A stretch of 53,488 nucleotides of DNA from Blastopirellula sp. (GCA_002701545.1 NZVR01000027.1:1-53488), one strand, 5' to 3'; counted from the first letter of the stretch, positions 1-8,237 are shown. Numbers and translations: made by a program. The notes: a model not told the origin generated them from the sequence alone.

Positions 1-100
1 AGTCGGAGACACCATTGATGTTCAGCTCAGCAGCTTGAGCGACGGGAGCCAAAAGGGCCAATGCGGCAGGCGCCACCAGCAGTTGCTGGAAGAGTTTCAT
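1..100 (-). CDS. Som-type outer-membrane porin, N-terminal fragment
   Basis: Only the first 33 codons lie in the window; the gene runs off the left edge. The translation starts MKLFQQLLVAPAALALLAP and continues VAQAAELNINGVSD. This is a signal peptide with an AQA/A-like cleavage site followed by the ELNINGVSD start typical of marine Synechococcus Som/iron-uptake porins, which carry an SLH domain and a beta-barrel. The product would be an outer-membrane channel. GAGG 6 nt upstream of the ATG is the ribosome binding site. The leader contains a Yfr1-complementary stretch and a hairpin, listed separately. The family call rests on the N-terminus alone. Confidence 0.8.
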   Translation of the reverse strand, partial: MKLFQQLLVAPAALALLAPVAQAAELNINGVSD

Positions 101-105
101 GAGAT

Positions 106-114
106 TCCTCACAC
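106..114 (-). promoter_or_regulatory. Putative Yfr1 sRNA pairing site in the porin leader
   Basis: The minus strand reads GTGTGAGGA here, overlapping the ribosome binding site just upstream of the porin ATG. It is a perfect 9-nt complement to UCCUCACAC, the core of the conserved unpaired CU-rich motif of the cyanobacterial small RNA Yfr1. Yfr1 is known to repress porin mRNAs in Prochlorococcus by pairing in their 5' UTR. The pairing here is inferred from sequence; the sRNA gene itself is not in this window. Confidence 0.6.
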
Positions 115-117
115 AGG

Positions 118-143
118 AAAAGCCCAAATAATTGGGCTTTTTT
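118..143. terminator. Strong hairpin in the porin 5' leader
   Basis: AAAAGCCCAA and TTGGGCTTTT form a 10-bp stem around a 4-nt loop, with six T on the plus-strand side and four T on the minus-strand side. It lies 18-43 nt upstream of the porin start codon. It could end antisense or upstream transcription, or act as an attenuator within the porin leader. Confidence 0.6.
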
Positions 144-225
144 ATTCTGGAGAGAAAAGTAATAAGCGCTACACAAAAAGATTTGTTCTGATGTGCCTTT
201 TTTTACCTCTGTTTGTTGCGAATGC

Positions 226-254
226 AAAAATCGGACCGTTTTTGCGCGGTCCGA
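226..254 (-). terminator. Rho-independent terminator, leftward
   Basis: TCGGACCG and CGGTCCGA form a perfect 8-bp stem with an 8-nt loop. The five A on its left become a T-run for leftward transcription. It probably ends the transcript of the Crp-like gene whose stop codon is at 582, leaving a 3' UTR of about 330 nt. Confidence 0.65.
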
Positions 255-256
255 CG

Positions 257-581
257 GAGTGGTGTGAGTCATCCATCAGGACAACTCACCTCTCATAAGC
301 AAATTTTCTCGCCCGTGCCGATATTTTTTTACTCCATGCTGTAAAAAATACTACATACACGAATGATATTTGTATTGTTATTTCTTTTGTTGTCCCGCCA
401 TTCCGTCGCTTAGCCAGTGCTAACGTTGATTTTAGATATATGATGATTTGCGATGCCTTCGGCAAAAGTCGAATGTGAACAAGTCGTGGTCCTCCGATTC
501 AAGGTTCAGAAAAAGAAGGGATGTAAAAAATCTAAGTGTTCTAAGTGGAAAGGTGGTTCATGTCGATGTGGCCGTGATTAA
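257..581. other. Non-coding, AT-rich
   Basis: I see no convincing reading frame on either strand between the terminator and the Crp-like gene. The stretch is AT-rich with many stops. It would hold the 3' UTR of the regulator gene and possibly the porin promoter. Confidence 0.5.
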
Positions 582-1181
582 TTAGTTTTTAACAAAAGCG
601 TTAATATACTTGTCGTCCATAATTAGGGTCCCCTTTAATTCGTCAATTTGAATTAAATTGTTTTTGCGCATGCTACTTAATGATCTGCTTACAGTTGACC
701 TTGTCGTTCCTATTATTTCTGCAATCCTAGAATGTGGAAGCAGAAATTCTAATTTAAATCCTTCAAGCGTCCTCTTTCCGAATCTTTCGATTAACAGTTG
801 TAGCAATGCTTTGAGTCTTTCTTCAGCCTTGGCTGGGTGCCTTATCAGATGTAGCTCCATCAACCAGTTCGACAGAAAATCTTCTTCATTAATATTTTGT
901 TGTACTTCATAAAAAATTTCTAAATAGGAATCTGTAATGGCTTCTATTTGTAATTGTCTTGATGTTGGGTGTCTAAAAACCCCAGTTTCAATGGGAGACA
1001 TCAGGGCCAGGGTCACATCTGATATTCCATCCATTTCAACTGTACTTAGGCGAAGAACTCCTTCCATGATTTCTATACTCATCAATCGATGAATATTTGC
1101 CTGAGATAGCACTAGTGTTTGTGCCGCTCTAAGATGCAATCTGCCACTACGGCTATGACCTTTTAGCTTAGGTGTGCTCAT
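582..1181 (-). CDS. Crp/Fnr-family transcription regulator
   Basis: This 199-residue protein has a C-terminal winged helix-turn-helix at about residues 148-176 (LPHSRIAEIIGTTRSTVSRS, then LSSMRKNNLI). That matches the Crp family pattern in which the second helix reads R-S/E-T-V-x-R. The N-terminal half would be the cyclic-nucleotide-like beta-barrel, but the usual phosphate-binding cassette (G-E...R-x-A) is not recognisable, so the effector may not be cAMP. It is shorter than Crp or NtcA (about 210-225). It stands alone with no operon partner, and the leftward terminator at 226-254 probably ends its transcript. Targets cannot be read from the sequence. Confidence 0.85.
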   Translation of the reverse strand: MSTPKLKGHSRSGRLHLRAAQTLVLSQANIHRLMSIEIMEGVLRLSTVEMDGISDVTLALMSPIETGVFRHPTSRQLQIEAITDSYLEIFYEVQQNINEEDFLSNWLMELHLIRHPAKAEERLKALLQLLIERFGKRTLEGFKLEFLLPHSRIAEIIGTTRSTVSRSLSSMRKNNLIQIDELKGTLIMDDKYINAFVKN

Positions 1182-1389
1182 TGCTTCAAAGTGTTGTATG
1201 ATTTTTTGCTTGGGCCTGTCTCTTTTGTATTCGGGCTTTTGTTTTCTTGTGTATATCTATAATTGGTCATAAGCATTTTGAGATTAGGTCTGATGTTATT
1301 AGCACGGTTTTCAATTCCGCTAATTCTATTGATGATACTTATCGCTTTTCAAAGCCTTGGTTGGTCTATGGATGAGAGGGATGAGTTTC

Positions 1390-1593
1390 TCAAATTCTTT
1401 TCTCGATCTTCATCCACAACGTCGAATCAGTATCAATCTGCTTCAACATTTCCATATGTTCGTCTGTGATCGCTTGCGCGTCATAGTGAGCACCAGCCAA
1501 AGAGTGAAGTGAAATACGTGCCATGCACCAATCGCGTAGCGTGATCAGGTTGACAGTTCTACCAAGTGTCTTCTTTGAATTTGAATTAGCCAT
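1390..1593 (-). CDS. Small hypothetical protein, 67 aa
   Basis: The translation begins MANSNSKKTLGRTVNLITLR and has balanced composition: a basic N-terminus, a central region rich in H/A/D/E, and the end MKIEKRI. There is no signal peptide or membrane segment, and I do not recognise the family. It is co-directional with the Crp-like gene to its left, separated by about 200 bp. It looks like a real soluble small protein, but only coding-like composition supports it. Confidence 0.5.
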   Translation of the reverse strand: MANSNSKKTLGRTVNLITLRDWCMARISLHSLAGAHYDAQAITDEHMEMLKQIDTDSTLWMKIEKRI

Positions 1594-1834
1594 TTTGTTT
1601 GCACTGATTGGGTAAGGTTGCCATTCACCCTGTTTATTGGCTTATGATGGCCTACTTTTTTAAGTGACGGTTGCTACATAATCCTTCTCCATATCATCTG
1701 GGTCTGTTTTTTTGGTTCGTTCAAGCTTTTTTGTCAAGTCATGCAACAGTAAACATCTAGATCACTGTATTATTCAATTCTCTTGCAAGTCGGGACTTTG
1801 CTCCCATATTAATTTAAAAATACTTTGATGCTTG

Positions 1835-2938
1835 TTAGTTTGCCCCTGTTTGTTTTCGCCCTGTTTTTCTGCTGACTTCCCTACTACGTTTTTGATACTT
1901 ATGCACAGTGGGAAGGCGATTTGCATTGTAGTGTGCCAATCCATTCTGAATTTCTGTATGGTTCTGAATACTGTTACTTAGTTCAACCGCATCCTCTAGA
2001 CCTGCAGTCATCCCTCTTGCTTGTGATGAGCTCATGGCATGTGCTGCATCTCCGACCAAGGCAATACGTCCCTTCACCAATGTCGGTAATGGGTCAATAT
2101 CAAAGGACCAATTAGTTACTATTTGATCATGATTTGTGCTGCTAATAAGAGACGCGGCGTCTGGCGATAGGCGTTTAAGTGCTTCTTCGGGTATTGGCTC
2201 TTTCAGTTTTGCTTGCTGTTCGCTTCTATTTTTCGGGATTGGCTCTTCATGAAAGAATCCCCAATGTGTCATTGGTTTGCCTTGATCTGATGGACCGAGA
2301 TAGAAGAAATTTGCATAAATGCCTTGTGCTCTTGCATAGACGAAAAAGTCACCATCTTTGCAGAAGCCATGTTTGTCTTCAACAACACCTCTCCATACCC
2401 GGTCTCCAAGGTAATTTAGTTTTCTTTCTGGAACGATATGTCTTGCTACTTGAGAAAAGATTCCGTCGGCACCAATTAGCATATCTCCTGACCAATGAAT
2501 TCCATTGCTAAATTCTATATGCACTTGATCGATTGCTTGCTGAACTTCAATAACGGTGTGACCACCTTTGAAACAGCGTTGATCCAACGCTTCCCATATC
2601 GTTTTCATGATTGCCGATCGTCGTATTAGCAGAGAAGGTGGTTTATCGTCATTTAATTCTGAATCTGTAATGTTGAGTGTTTTTCCTTTCAAATTGCGAA
2701 AATGAAATTGTCTTGCAATCGAACCAGCTTGTACCATTTTAGTGGTCAAATCTGGTTCTCCCGAGTGGTCGAGTGTTTTAACTCCGTCGCTTACAAGTAG
2801 GATTCCACATCCTTCCGTTCTAGGTTGTTCAGCACGCTCAAAGAGAGTCACACGAAATCCTTTTTTTTGCAATATGAGGGCTGTGAACATACCTGCGCTG
2901 CCAGCCCCAACAACTGCGATCGAGAGATGATTTGACAT
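1835..2938 (-). CDS. FAD-dependent monooxygenase (PF01494-type)
   Basis: This 367-residue flavoprotein shows the three class A flavin monooxygenase motifs: the dinucleotide-binding GAGSAG near residue 11, the DG motif in LIGADGIFS near residue 158, and the GD motif LVGDAAHAM near residue 297. It resembles salicylate hydroxylase, kynurenine monooxygenase and zeaxanthin epoxidase, which hydroxylate or epoxidise an organic substrate using NAD(P)H and O2. The substrate cannot be told. No leader peptide or membrane anchor is visible, so it is probably cytosolic. It is monocistronic, with loosely spaced neighbours. The length is usual for the family. Confidence 0.88.
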   Translation of the reverse strand: MSNHLSIAVVGAGSAGMFTALILQKKGFRVTLFERAEQPRTEGCGILLVSDGVKTLDHSGEPDLTTKMVQAGSIARQFHFRNLKGKTLNITDSELNDDKPPSLLIRRSAIMKTIWEALDQRCFKGGHTVIEVQQAIDQVHIEFSNGIHWSGDMLIGADGIFSQVARHIVPERKLNYLGDRVWRGVVEDKHGFCKDGDFFVYARAQGIYANFFYLGPSDQGKPMTHWGFFHEEPIPKNRSEQQAKLKEPIPEEALKRLSPDAASLISSTNHDQIVTNWSFDIDPLPTLVKGRIALVGDAAHAMSSSQARGMTAGLEDAVELSNSIQNHTEIQNGLAHYNANRLPTVHKYQKRSREVSRKTGRKQTGAN

Positions 2939-3240
2939 GAACAGATTCTAGATTCTTACATGACTTCTGCTGTTGCGAACGTAACTTTTCTTGCTGTTGC
3001 ATGTTGATCGGCGCAGTCAATATGTGTTCTGATTATTGCCCCCTTTGAACTATAAATTTTCGCGATGTGATGCTAACCGTCGTCTGACTTGGTGCATTTA
3101 TTTATTCTTTCTTTGCATTGTGTATGCCTTAATTGCTTGATCTGATGATTGTTTCTATCAATGTTGATCAATTGAACATATTCTGTCTATTTTAGTGACT
3201 ATACGCCATCCTATAAGGGTGGATCTGATCATCTCAACTG

Positions 3241-3408
3241 ATGGCTTGGGCATTGCTTGCTTGGCTTGTAGTCGCTTTTGCTGCTTTCTTTAAACTTTGG
3301 CGCTTGAAGGCATCCTGGCGCCATAGCAGTTCAGTTGACTTGCATACAATTGAAGTTTATCGACAGCAACTTGAGGATAATTGGCATACTGATGATTGTG
3401 AATCATAA
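3241..3408 (+). CDS. Small single-span membrane protein, 55 aa
   Basis: It starts at ATG 3241 with MAWALLAWLVVAFAAFFKLW, an N-terminal hydrophobic helix followed by a basic stretch (RLKASWRHSS) and an acidic tail ending WHTDDCES. The positive-inside rule puts the tail in the cytoplasm. A shared hairpin terminator begins 17 bp after the stop codon and supports a real transcription unit. I do not recognise the family; tiny proteins of this design are common in picocyanobacteria. Confidence 0.6.
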   Translation: MAWALLAWLVVAFAAFFKLWRLKASWRHSSSVDLHTIEVYRQQLEDNWHTDDCES

Positions 3409-3424
3409 TGACTAATACTATAAA

Positions 3425-3448
3425 AAACCCCTGACTATGCAGGGGTTT
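3425..3448. terminator. Bidirectional Rho-independent terminator
   Basis: AAACCCCTG and CAGGGGTTT form a perfect 9-bp stem with loop ACTATG. The A-run to its left gives six T for leftward transcripts. It lies between the convergent genes ending at 3408 (plus) and 3470 (minus) and can serve both. Confidence 0.75.
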
Positions 3449-3469
3449 GTATCAAGGATTCTGAATCGA

Positions 3470-3571
3470 TTACTTGGTGTAAGTTACACCTCTGTATCTC
3501 AAGACAGTCTTGTTGGATGATACGGCAGATTTAATCTGCGCGTATTTTTGGCCACGATAAGTCAAGATCAT
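3470..3571 (-). CDS. DUF4278-type mini-protein, 33 aa
   Basis: The translation is MILTYRGQKYAQ at the start and LRYRGVTYTK at the end. The paired L-x-YRG-x-x-Y motifs are the hallmark of DUF4278, a family of very short cyanobacterial proteins of unknown role. ATG at 3571 is the only sensible start. The gene reads toward the terminator at 3425-3448. A longer relative lies at 45739-45909. Confidence 0.75.
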   Translation of the reverse strand: MILTYRGQKYAQIKSAVSSNKTVLRYRGVTYTK

Positions 3572-4210
3572 TGGGTGATCCTCAAAGCGGGCTCAGGTCC
3601 CCGTTCCATGGCCTGAGTCGATCTGCGCCCCAAAGGTTGATGGAGTGAACGATGCGTAGCAATCGCTACTCTTTTTTTATAGCAGGAATCGTTTTCAGAA
3701 GTAGTTTGTGACGTTACAAAACCTACCTGACTGTGTGAGTTCGACATTTGGTCGTGAGTGTGCTCAATCCTTCTCCACCCATGTGATTTGGCGATTTTAT
3801 TGACATTTGTCTCGTTTGAGATTTGGCCTCACGTGTTTTCTTCCTTCTTCTTTACATCTTCCCTCCATCAATATTGTCACTTTTGTTCCACAGAGCGTGA
3901 ACTCTTTTCTGAATTCTTTGATTTTCTTGCCTGTTTGGTTAGTTGATCCGTTCATTCCTTTTTCTGCTAGAGATTTTTCTATTATCTTACCTTTTATTCA
4001 TCATATTGCATGCTCTGTCTATTGCTTAGGCGATTAATTGTCTTTCTATCCCATGTACTTACTATTCTTTGTCTTTTCTTGTTATGAGCTCCACACAAAA
4101 CTCGCTTGTCGAATTTTTCTCGTTCAGAATATTAATGTCGATTGATTTTTTTCTCCACCTCTTGTGAGGTGAATTAGCACATTTCTGTTCTCATCCATTT
4201 GGCCCTTTTT
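3572..4210. other. Intergenic, T-rich
   Basis: The plus strand is rich in T and TTC runs and opens long frames such as 3758-3946 and 3807-4037, whose translations are Phe/Leu/Ser-rich and look like composition artefacts. No gene is supported here. Confidence 0.5.
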
Positions 4211-4369
4211 ATGTTTAATCCTGATGAGCTTGAATATCGCTGGCGCACAGCTCCTGGTTCAGTCGTCATACTTTGGTATAAGGACCGAATTGCACACCTA
4301 ATCGTAGAAGGTCGTGATAAGGATGTTCAGGCTCTTAGTTCTGAATTTATGTTAAAACGATTGGGATAA
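4211..4369 (+). CDS. Small soluble hypothetical protein, 52 aa
   Basis: The product starts MFNPDELEYRWRTAPGSVVI and ends SSEFMLKRLG. It has alternating beta-like hydrophobic and charged segments, no membrane span and balanced codon use, against a background where most frames are Phe/Ser-rich. ATG at 4211 follows a T-rich stretch without a clear ribosome binding site. Family unknown. It converges on the sulfotransferase gene. Confidence 0.55.
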   Translation: MFNPDELEYRWRTAPGSVVILWYKDRIAHLIVEGRDKDVQALSSEFMLKRLG

Positions 4370-4517
4370 GTTTGGAGTTTTACCCGATATTTGTGACTTC
4401 GCTACCGATCAAGATTTTAATTTTTTATTGTCTTGATTTAAACGGTTTACACTTTTTCTCTACAAGATCTTTTCTGATTTTAAAACTTACTTCTTTGTAA
4501 TTTGTTTTTATCTTATT

Positions 4518-5462
4518 TTACTTGCCACTCAATCGATCTTCAAATTTGTCCTTGTTCATTATTTTGTTGGCCTTTTTAATGGTTTCTTGAGGTGAATCGA
4601 TCAGTTCCTCGTAGGTGATTTCTATAAGATTGCCTTTGGGGATCATTTTTTTAGTATCATTGAACCTCTTCTTTAGATATCGTATCGATTTTGCTGCGGA
4701 ATTATCAATATTATGACCATCTAGCCGCCAACATCCATACTGTTCGTGAAAGATTGTCAGGATTTTCTCAAAACTCTCTTGTAAACCCTTCTCTCGATTG
4801 ATGTACACAAAGCGTGCATTAGGCCACACGTTTAAAATTGTTGGTATGTGGCATGTTAATGCAGGCGTTTTAAGTATGAATGGCTGTCCATCCACTCCAT
4901 CATGAATCCATGCCCATTCCATGATTTTTACCAAATTATTTCTAAAACGAGTATCCAAATCCTCACGACACCATATTTTTATTTGTTCTCCAAAGTCTTC
5001 ACCCATACAATTTGAATAGTGTGGCATATTATTGGTTACTCTTAATAATGCCAGATCAAGTTCTTGAGGATCATTCATCGACCACGGAACCCAGTCGATT
5101 GATCTTGTTGGGCTAACTTTTAATCGTTTAAAAATTGGTTTTAGCATCAGTGCCGCCTGTGGGCATATGCTAAATGTGTTTCTAATTGTTGATGCCTTAT
5201 TAAAATCAACAAGCAAAGTGTGTAAGTAGGTTGTGCCACTCCTCCAGTGACCAATTATAAAAATGGGATCTTTAGGTGTTTTTTTATCATCTTTATACAA
5301 CGTCTGTTGAGCCCAATAAAATGGTTCGGCTGCTAGACCTGTTAAGGCATAACGCATTGCCCTCACTGCTCTATCAGGAAATTTTCTCTTAGTTAGTAGA
5401 ACCTTTAGGAGTACATTGAGCCTGATAAACGATACAGTGACAAGGCTATCAATTAATGTCAC
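4518..5462 (-). CDS. PAPS-dependent sulfotransferase
   Basis: This 314-residue protein carries the 5'-phosphosulfate binding loop PIFIIGHWRSGTTYLHTLL at residues 66-84 and a likely 3'-phosphate binding segment RFVYINREKGLQESF further on. Together they mark a Sulfotransfer_3-like enzyme that moves sulfate from PAPS to a hydroxyl group on a sugar, lipid or small molecule. The acceptor cannot be inferred. A hydrophobic N-terminal stretch (residues 2-25) could attach it to a membrane. Lys/Ile/Asn use and low GC contrast with the GC-rich enzyme blocks, so horizontal transfer is possible. The arylsulfatase at 40216 does the opposite chemistry but is 35 kb away. Confidence 0.88.
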   Translation of the reverse strand: MTLIDSLVTVSFIRLNVLLKVLLTKRKFPDRAVRAMRYALTGLAAEPFYWAQQTLYKDDKKTPKDPIFIIGHWRSGTTYLHTLLVDFNKASTIRNTFSICPQAALMLKPIFKRLKVSPTRSIDWVPWSMNDPQELDLALLRVTNNMPHYSNCMGEDFGEQIKIWCREDLDTRFRNNLVKIMEWAWIHDGVDGQPFILKTPALTCHIPTILNVWPNARFVYINREKGLQESFEKILTIFHEQYGCWRLDGHNIDNSAAKSIRYLKKRFNDTKKMIPKGNLIEITYEELIDSPQETIKKANKIMNKDKFEDRLSGK

Positions 5463-5695
5463 CGCGCCGCTACGATGTTCAGCTTTTCTATCTTATCATG
5501 TTTTTGGTTTGATTTGTTTTGTTTCCCTCATGAATCCTCCAATTTTGTTCCGTGGAGGCTCCATTGGCTCTGTTTAGTCACACTAGTAAGGTATGTAGCT
5601 TGTCTGCCTTCTCCTGGCCGTAAATATGTCTCAAGTTTTTTATTTTGTTCTACTTATTTTTCAACTATTTTTTGATGATGTTCTCTTTTGATTAC

Positions 5696-5929
5696 TCAAA
5701 TGCATTGATTGAACAAAGTTTTTTCTTTCTTCGTCGAGGTTTGTTGATCGTTAGCTGCCAAATCCAGAAGCACGCTTCGGCACAACACCATTGAGGCATG
5801 GTAAACGATGCAGTAGTCAGGCGGACGGAAGTGTTGACCGCCCAAGTGGTGACGGATCTGAATCAAAAAGGTGGCTAAACTTATTGCGAAGCTGGCTATC
5901 AAGTAGAAAAAGTCGTAACCCATGTCCAT
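5696..5929 (-). CDS. Possible small membrane protein, 77 aa
   Basis: The N-terminus MDMGYDFFYLIASFAISLAT reads as a signal anchor. It is followed by a coherent segment (IQIRHHLGGQHFRPPDYCIV) and a charged tail. Its composition looks more coding-like than the Arg/Ser-rich plus-strand frame over it. The start overlaps by 8 nt the divergent gene starting at 5922, which is unusual and lowers confidence. Confidence 0.4.
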   Translation of the reverse strand: MDMGYDFFYLIASFAISLATFLIQIRHHLGGQHFRPPDYCIVYHASMVLCRSVLLDLAANDQQTSTKKEKTLFNQCI

Positions 5930-6290
5930 TCATCCTCGTTCTATCACCGTCGTCGCTTTCGGACTTCTCACTGCTTGCGGTCAAGCCATCGCCAGTGGAC
6001 CAATGGAGTTCAAATGTGATTCCCCCTCCCCACCCTTCGATAAAGGGCAGATCTTTACGATCATATTTAATCCAGCTTCAAACTATGTTGATGTCGGACA
6101 ATATCAATTCACCAAAGACACCGTATCAAAAGCAAAACGCCAACAAGGTTGGAGACGATGGATTACCAATACAAATCGAGCAGGAACAGCCAACAGCTGG
6201 AATGAGCTCAATATCAAGACAGGAGAGTTGAGATACATCGGTATCAACGGTCAGGTTGAGTTGCGAAGCCGTTGCTCACAGGTGAAGTGA
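5922..6290 (+). CDS. Exported hypothetical protein, 122 aa
   Basis: The N-terminus (MSIHPRSITVVAFGLLTACG, then QAIASGPMEFKC) has a basic stretch, a hydrophobic core and a likely AIA-S cleavage site. The internal Cys makes a lipobox possible (LTAC-G). The mature part is about 95 residues with two Cys, C31 and one near the C-terminus (RSRCSQVK), that could form a disulfide in the periplasm. I do not recognise the family. Its TGA stop directly abuts the stop of the convergent gene at 6291. Confidence 0.7.
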   Translation: MSIHPRSITVVAFGLLTACGQAIASGPMEFKCDSPSPPFDKGQIFTIIFNPASNYVDVGQYQFTKDTVSKAKRQQGWRRWITNTNRAGTANSWNELNIKTGELRYIGINGQVELRSRCSQVK

Positions 6291-6452
6291 TCACTTGTGC
6301 TCGTAAAACTTGCTGTGTTGAATCAACCTCTTGATGCGCACGCTCACCATGTGAGACACCGCTTCGACCACTACACCATCAATCTCCAGTCCAGCGCCGT
6401 CGTCATCACATAACGTCAGCCCAAATTCAGCCAACGTCACGGCTCTGCGCAA
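6291..6452 (-). CDS. Small conserved-looking protein, about 53 aa
   Basis: The minus strand reads LRRAVTLAEFGLTLCDDDGA and then GLEIDGVVVEAVSHMVSVRI, ending KFYEHK. That is an orderly mix of helices and acidic turns, unlike shadow translations. No ATG is available: the start is TTG at 6452 or GTG at 6440, so the 5' end may be eroded. The stop codon abuts the stop of the plus-strand gene ending at 6290 (TGATCA). Confidence 0.5.
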   Translation of the reverse strand: MRRAVTLAEFGLTLCDDDGAGLEIDGVVVEAVSHMVSVRIKRLIQHSKFYEHK

Positions 6453-6925
6453 ATCGCAGCATGTTGCCCTTCTGTATCTGCATCAGACCAACCATCTTTG
6501 AGCATCAAGGTGAAACAAAGAGTTTTAACCACGCCTGAAAATCTTTTGGCATTTTGCATCTTTTGTGTCTGGTTGGGAACCGTGGGCAGGTATTTTTTAG
6601 TTATTTAATCAATCTAATTTTAACCGGCACATTCGAACTTCTTTTCCATTTTAACCACCTAATTTTCTGTAATTGAATGATCCACCAAATACTAAGGACA
6701 ATCACTATTGACGTCTGAAGAACAATCCTCTTCGTGCATTCTTCTTCCGTCAATCTGCTTCAAGCTTGTCCGGAATATCTTGCGAAGATAAAATTGCTGA
6801 ATAGGTGTTCTGAAAATATTTCAGGCCATGCAATCGTTGCTGTCATTCCTTTAACTAACTTAGAAAAATAATGAATGCTGGATTGTATAAACTTTCCTCG
6901 ATGGGCTAACTATTGAGTCGTTTCA
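6453..6925. other. Intergenic
   Basis: No convincing frame or hairpin was seen on either strand; AT content rises toward the right. Confidence 0.4.
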
Positions 6926-7216
6926 CTAGTGTTCACTATCTGATTCTATCTGATACAGACGGTTTGATCCCTTTGCTGTGATCCGAACAGTTTTTAGTTT
7001 GAGTGGGCACGCTAGGGCGCGGAATGGACGATGGCGACCTTCATGGATGAGGGAGCCCATGCTTTCTGCACAGCAAGGATCGAACAGCATTGAGATCATG
7101 ATCAGTGATGCCCTCAAGCTATGAAGTTTGCAATGAGTTGACAGCCCTGAAATCTGGAATCTTCTGGTAATCATGATGCTTTCTCCTGTCATCCATTCCT
7201 GCTCTGAGCAACACAC
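6926..7216 (-). CDS. Paralogous small protein family, copy 1
   Basis: The C-terminal half contains SMGSLIHEGRHRPFRALACP, which matches SIGSLIIEGTHKPFRAAACP in the gene at 28028-28249. This shows a dispersed small-protein family. The 96-codon frame probably starts internally, at Met40 or Met43, giving about 55 residues. The C-terminal tails differ. There is no membrane segment; several Cys are present. Function unknown. Confidence 0.5.
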   Translation of the reverse strand: MCCSEQEWMTGESIMITRRFQISGLSTHCKLHSLRASLIMISMLFDPCCAESMGSLIHEGRHRPFRALACPLKLKTVRITAKGSNRLYQIESDSEH

Positions 7217-7430
7217 TGCTTCGCTTTTTCATGAGTGTCTTGTTTAGGTGTTTTAGGTCAATATGCTCACAAGTCTAAATCTAAAACCTTGTGCTTCATT
7301 CTTTTAGGTTCATTGATTTTGCTGTTTTGAGATGATTTCACCCATCGAGCTCGTCATCTCGCTGATCTTATGTTTCAGACCCGGCAGCTATTTGATTTTT
7401 GTTTACCGGTTTTTATTCCCAGGTTTCAAG

Positions 7431-7663
7431 CTAACGGTTAAATTTCTTCGCTTCGATGTTGTGTGGTTGCTGCTTCATCGTTGTCCTTTCAATCCTGAGC
7501 TCAATTTGCTTCTTGCTCTTGGCCTGCTTCACTTGCTTGGAAAACTCCAGAAGCTTGCCTTCGGCTGTTTCTGAACTACTCCCTACACCGATGATCCCAA
7601 AGACATGCGTGTGGTCAGATCAACCTTGACGGTATTTGCGGCATCACTTTGAAAGCCTGCCAT
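7431..7663 (-). pseudogene. Possible frameshifted small gene
   Basis: Two consecutive minus-strand frames look coding. The first starts at ATG 7663 (MAGFQSDAANTVKVDLTTRM, stop at 7583). The second, in another frame, carries GVGSSSETAEGKLLEFSKQV and a Lys-rich amphipathic tail ending at TAG 7431. The second has no usable start codon, as expected if an indel near 7590-7600 split one gene of about 75 residues. The overlapping plus-strand frame 7332-7574 is Leu/Phe-rich and probably a shadow. Confidence 0.35.
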
Positions 7664-7669
7664 CTTCGT

Positions 7670-7888
7670 ATGGTGATTACTCGGTATTTAACCACTCGCG
7701 GATGGGTGACTGAAACCCAACATTCACATGAGTTTGCAGCTTATTTGGATGCCAGACGACGCTGTGTTCTTCGAGCCGCCCCTTACCAGCTTCTCGATTC
7801 AGACTCAGGAGAAACTCTTGCTGTCTTAACGGTTAGTGCCTGTTTAAAGCAATATGGTGTTGGTGGATCTTGGGACGTCCCTCGTTAA
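7670..7888 (+). CDS. Small hypothetical protein, 72 aa
   Basis: From ATG 7670 the product reads MVITRYLTTRGWVTETQHSH, then FAAYLDARRRCVLRAAPYQL, and ends GGSWDVPR. It is soluble and orderly. An earlier in-frame ATG at 7649 would overlap the divergent frame at 7663 and is less likely. Not recognised. Confidence 0.5.
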   Translation: MVITRYLTTRGWVTETQHSHEFAAYLDARRRCVLRAAPYQLLDSDSGETLAVLTVSACLKQYGVGGSWDVPR

Positions 7889-8237
7889 CCCTTACATCTA
7901 TCAGCGTTTGGTGAGTGTTTGCTTCAGTCTGATGACGTTCGATTTGTTGATTTTCATGGTCTGTAGCTCGATTCCCTCGATGGATCCATCTCCTTTTTAC
8001 GACGCTACTGGACTTAGTTCATAGGTTGAACTGTGTGTCTATCCCTCTTCTTCTTTGAGCGAGCGTACGCGCCCTTGTCGTTGATCTCACGGCGGCGGAT
8101 ACGAACCAACCGGTAGTTCCCTGTTCACACCAGCCCAAAGCTTGAAGCCGAATGATCCTCTTTCAGCGCTTTTCAGGCGATTATGCTCATGCGAACACGT
8201 TCCTTTTGATACATATTGAACAAGTGAATGCGTCGAC
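7889..8237. other. Intergenic before a terminator
   Basis: A plus-strand frame between a TGA near 8085 and a stop near 8222 reads SHGGGYEPTGSSLFTPAQSL but lacks any start codon, so it may be a remnant. The minus-strand frame 8087-8374 is judged a shadow. Confidence 0.35.

Noticed and set aside
27-298. Overlapping plus and minus frames at the left edge
   Set aside because: They run through the porin N-terminus in other frames and through the terminator hairpins.
3758-4037. Long T-rich plus-strand frames
   Set aside because: Phe/Leu/Ser-rich composition caused by a T-rich strand, no conserved look, no start context.
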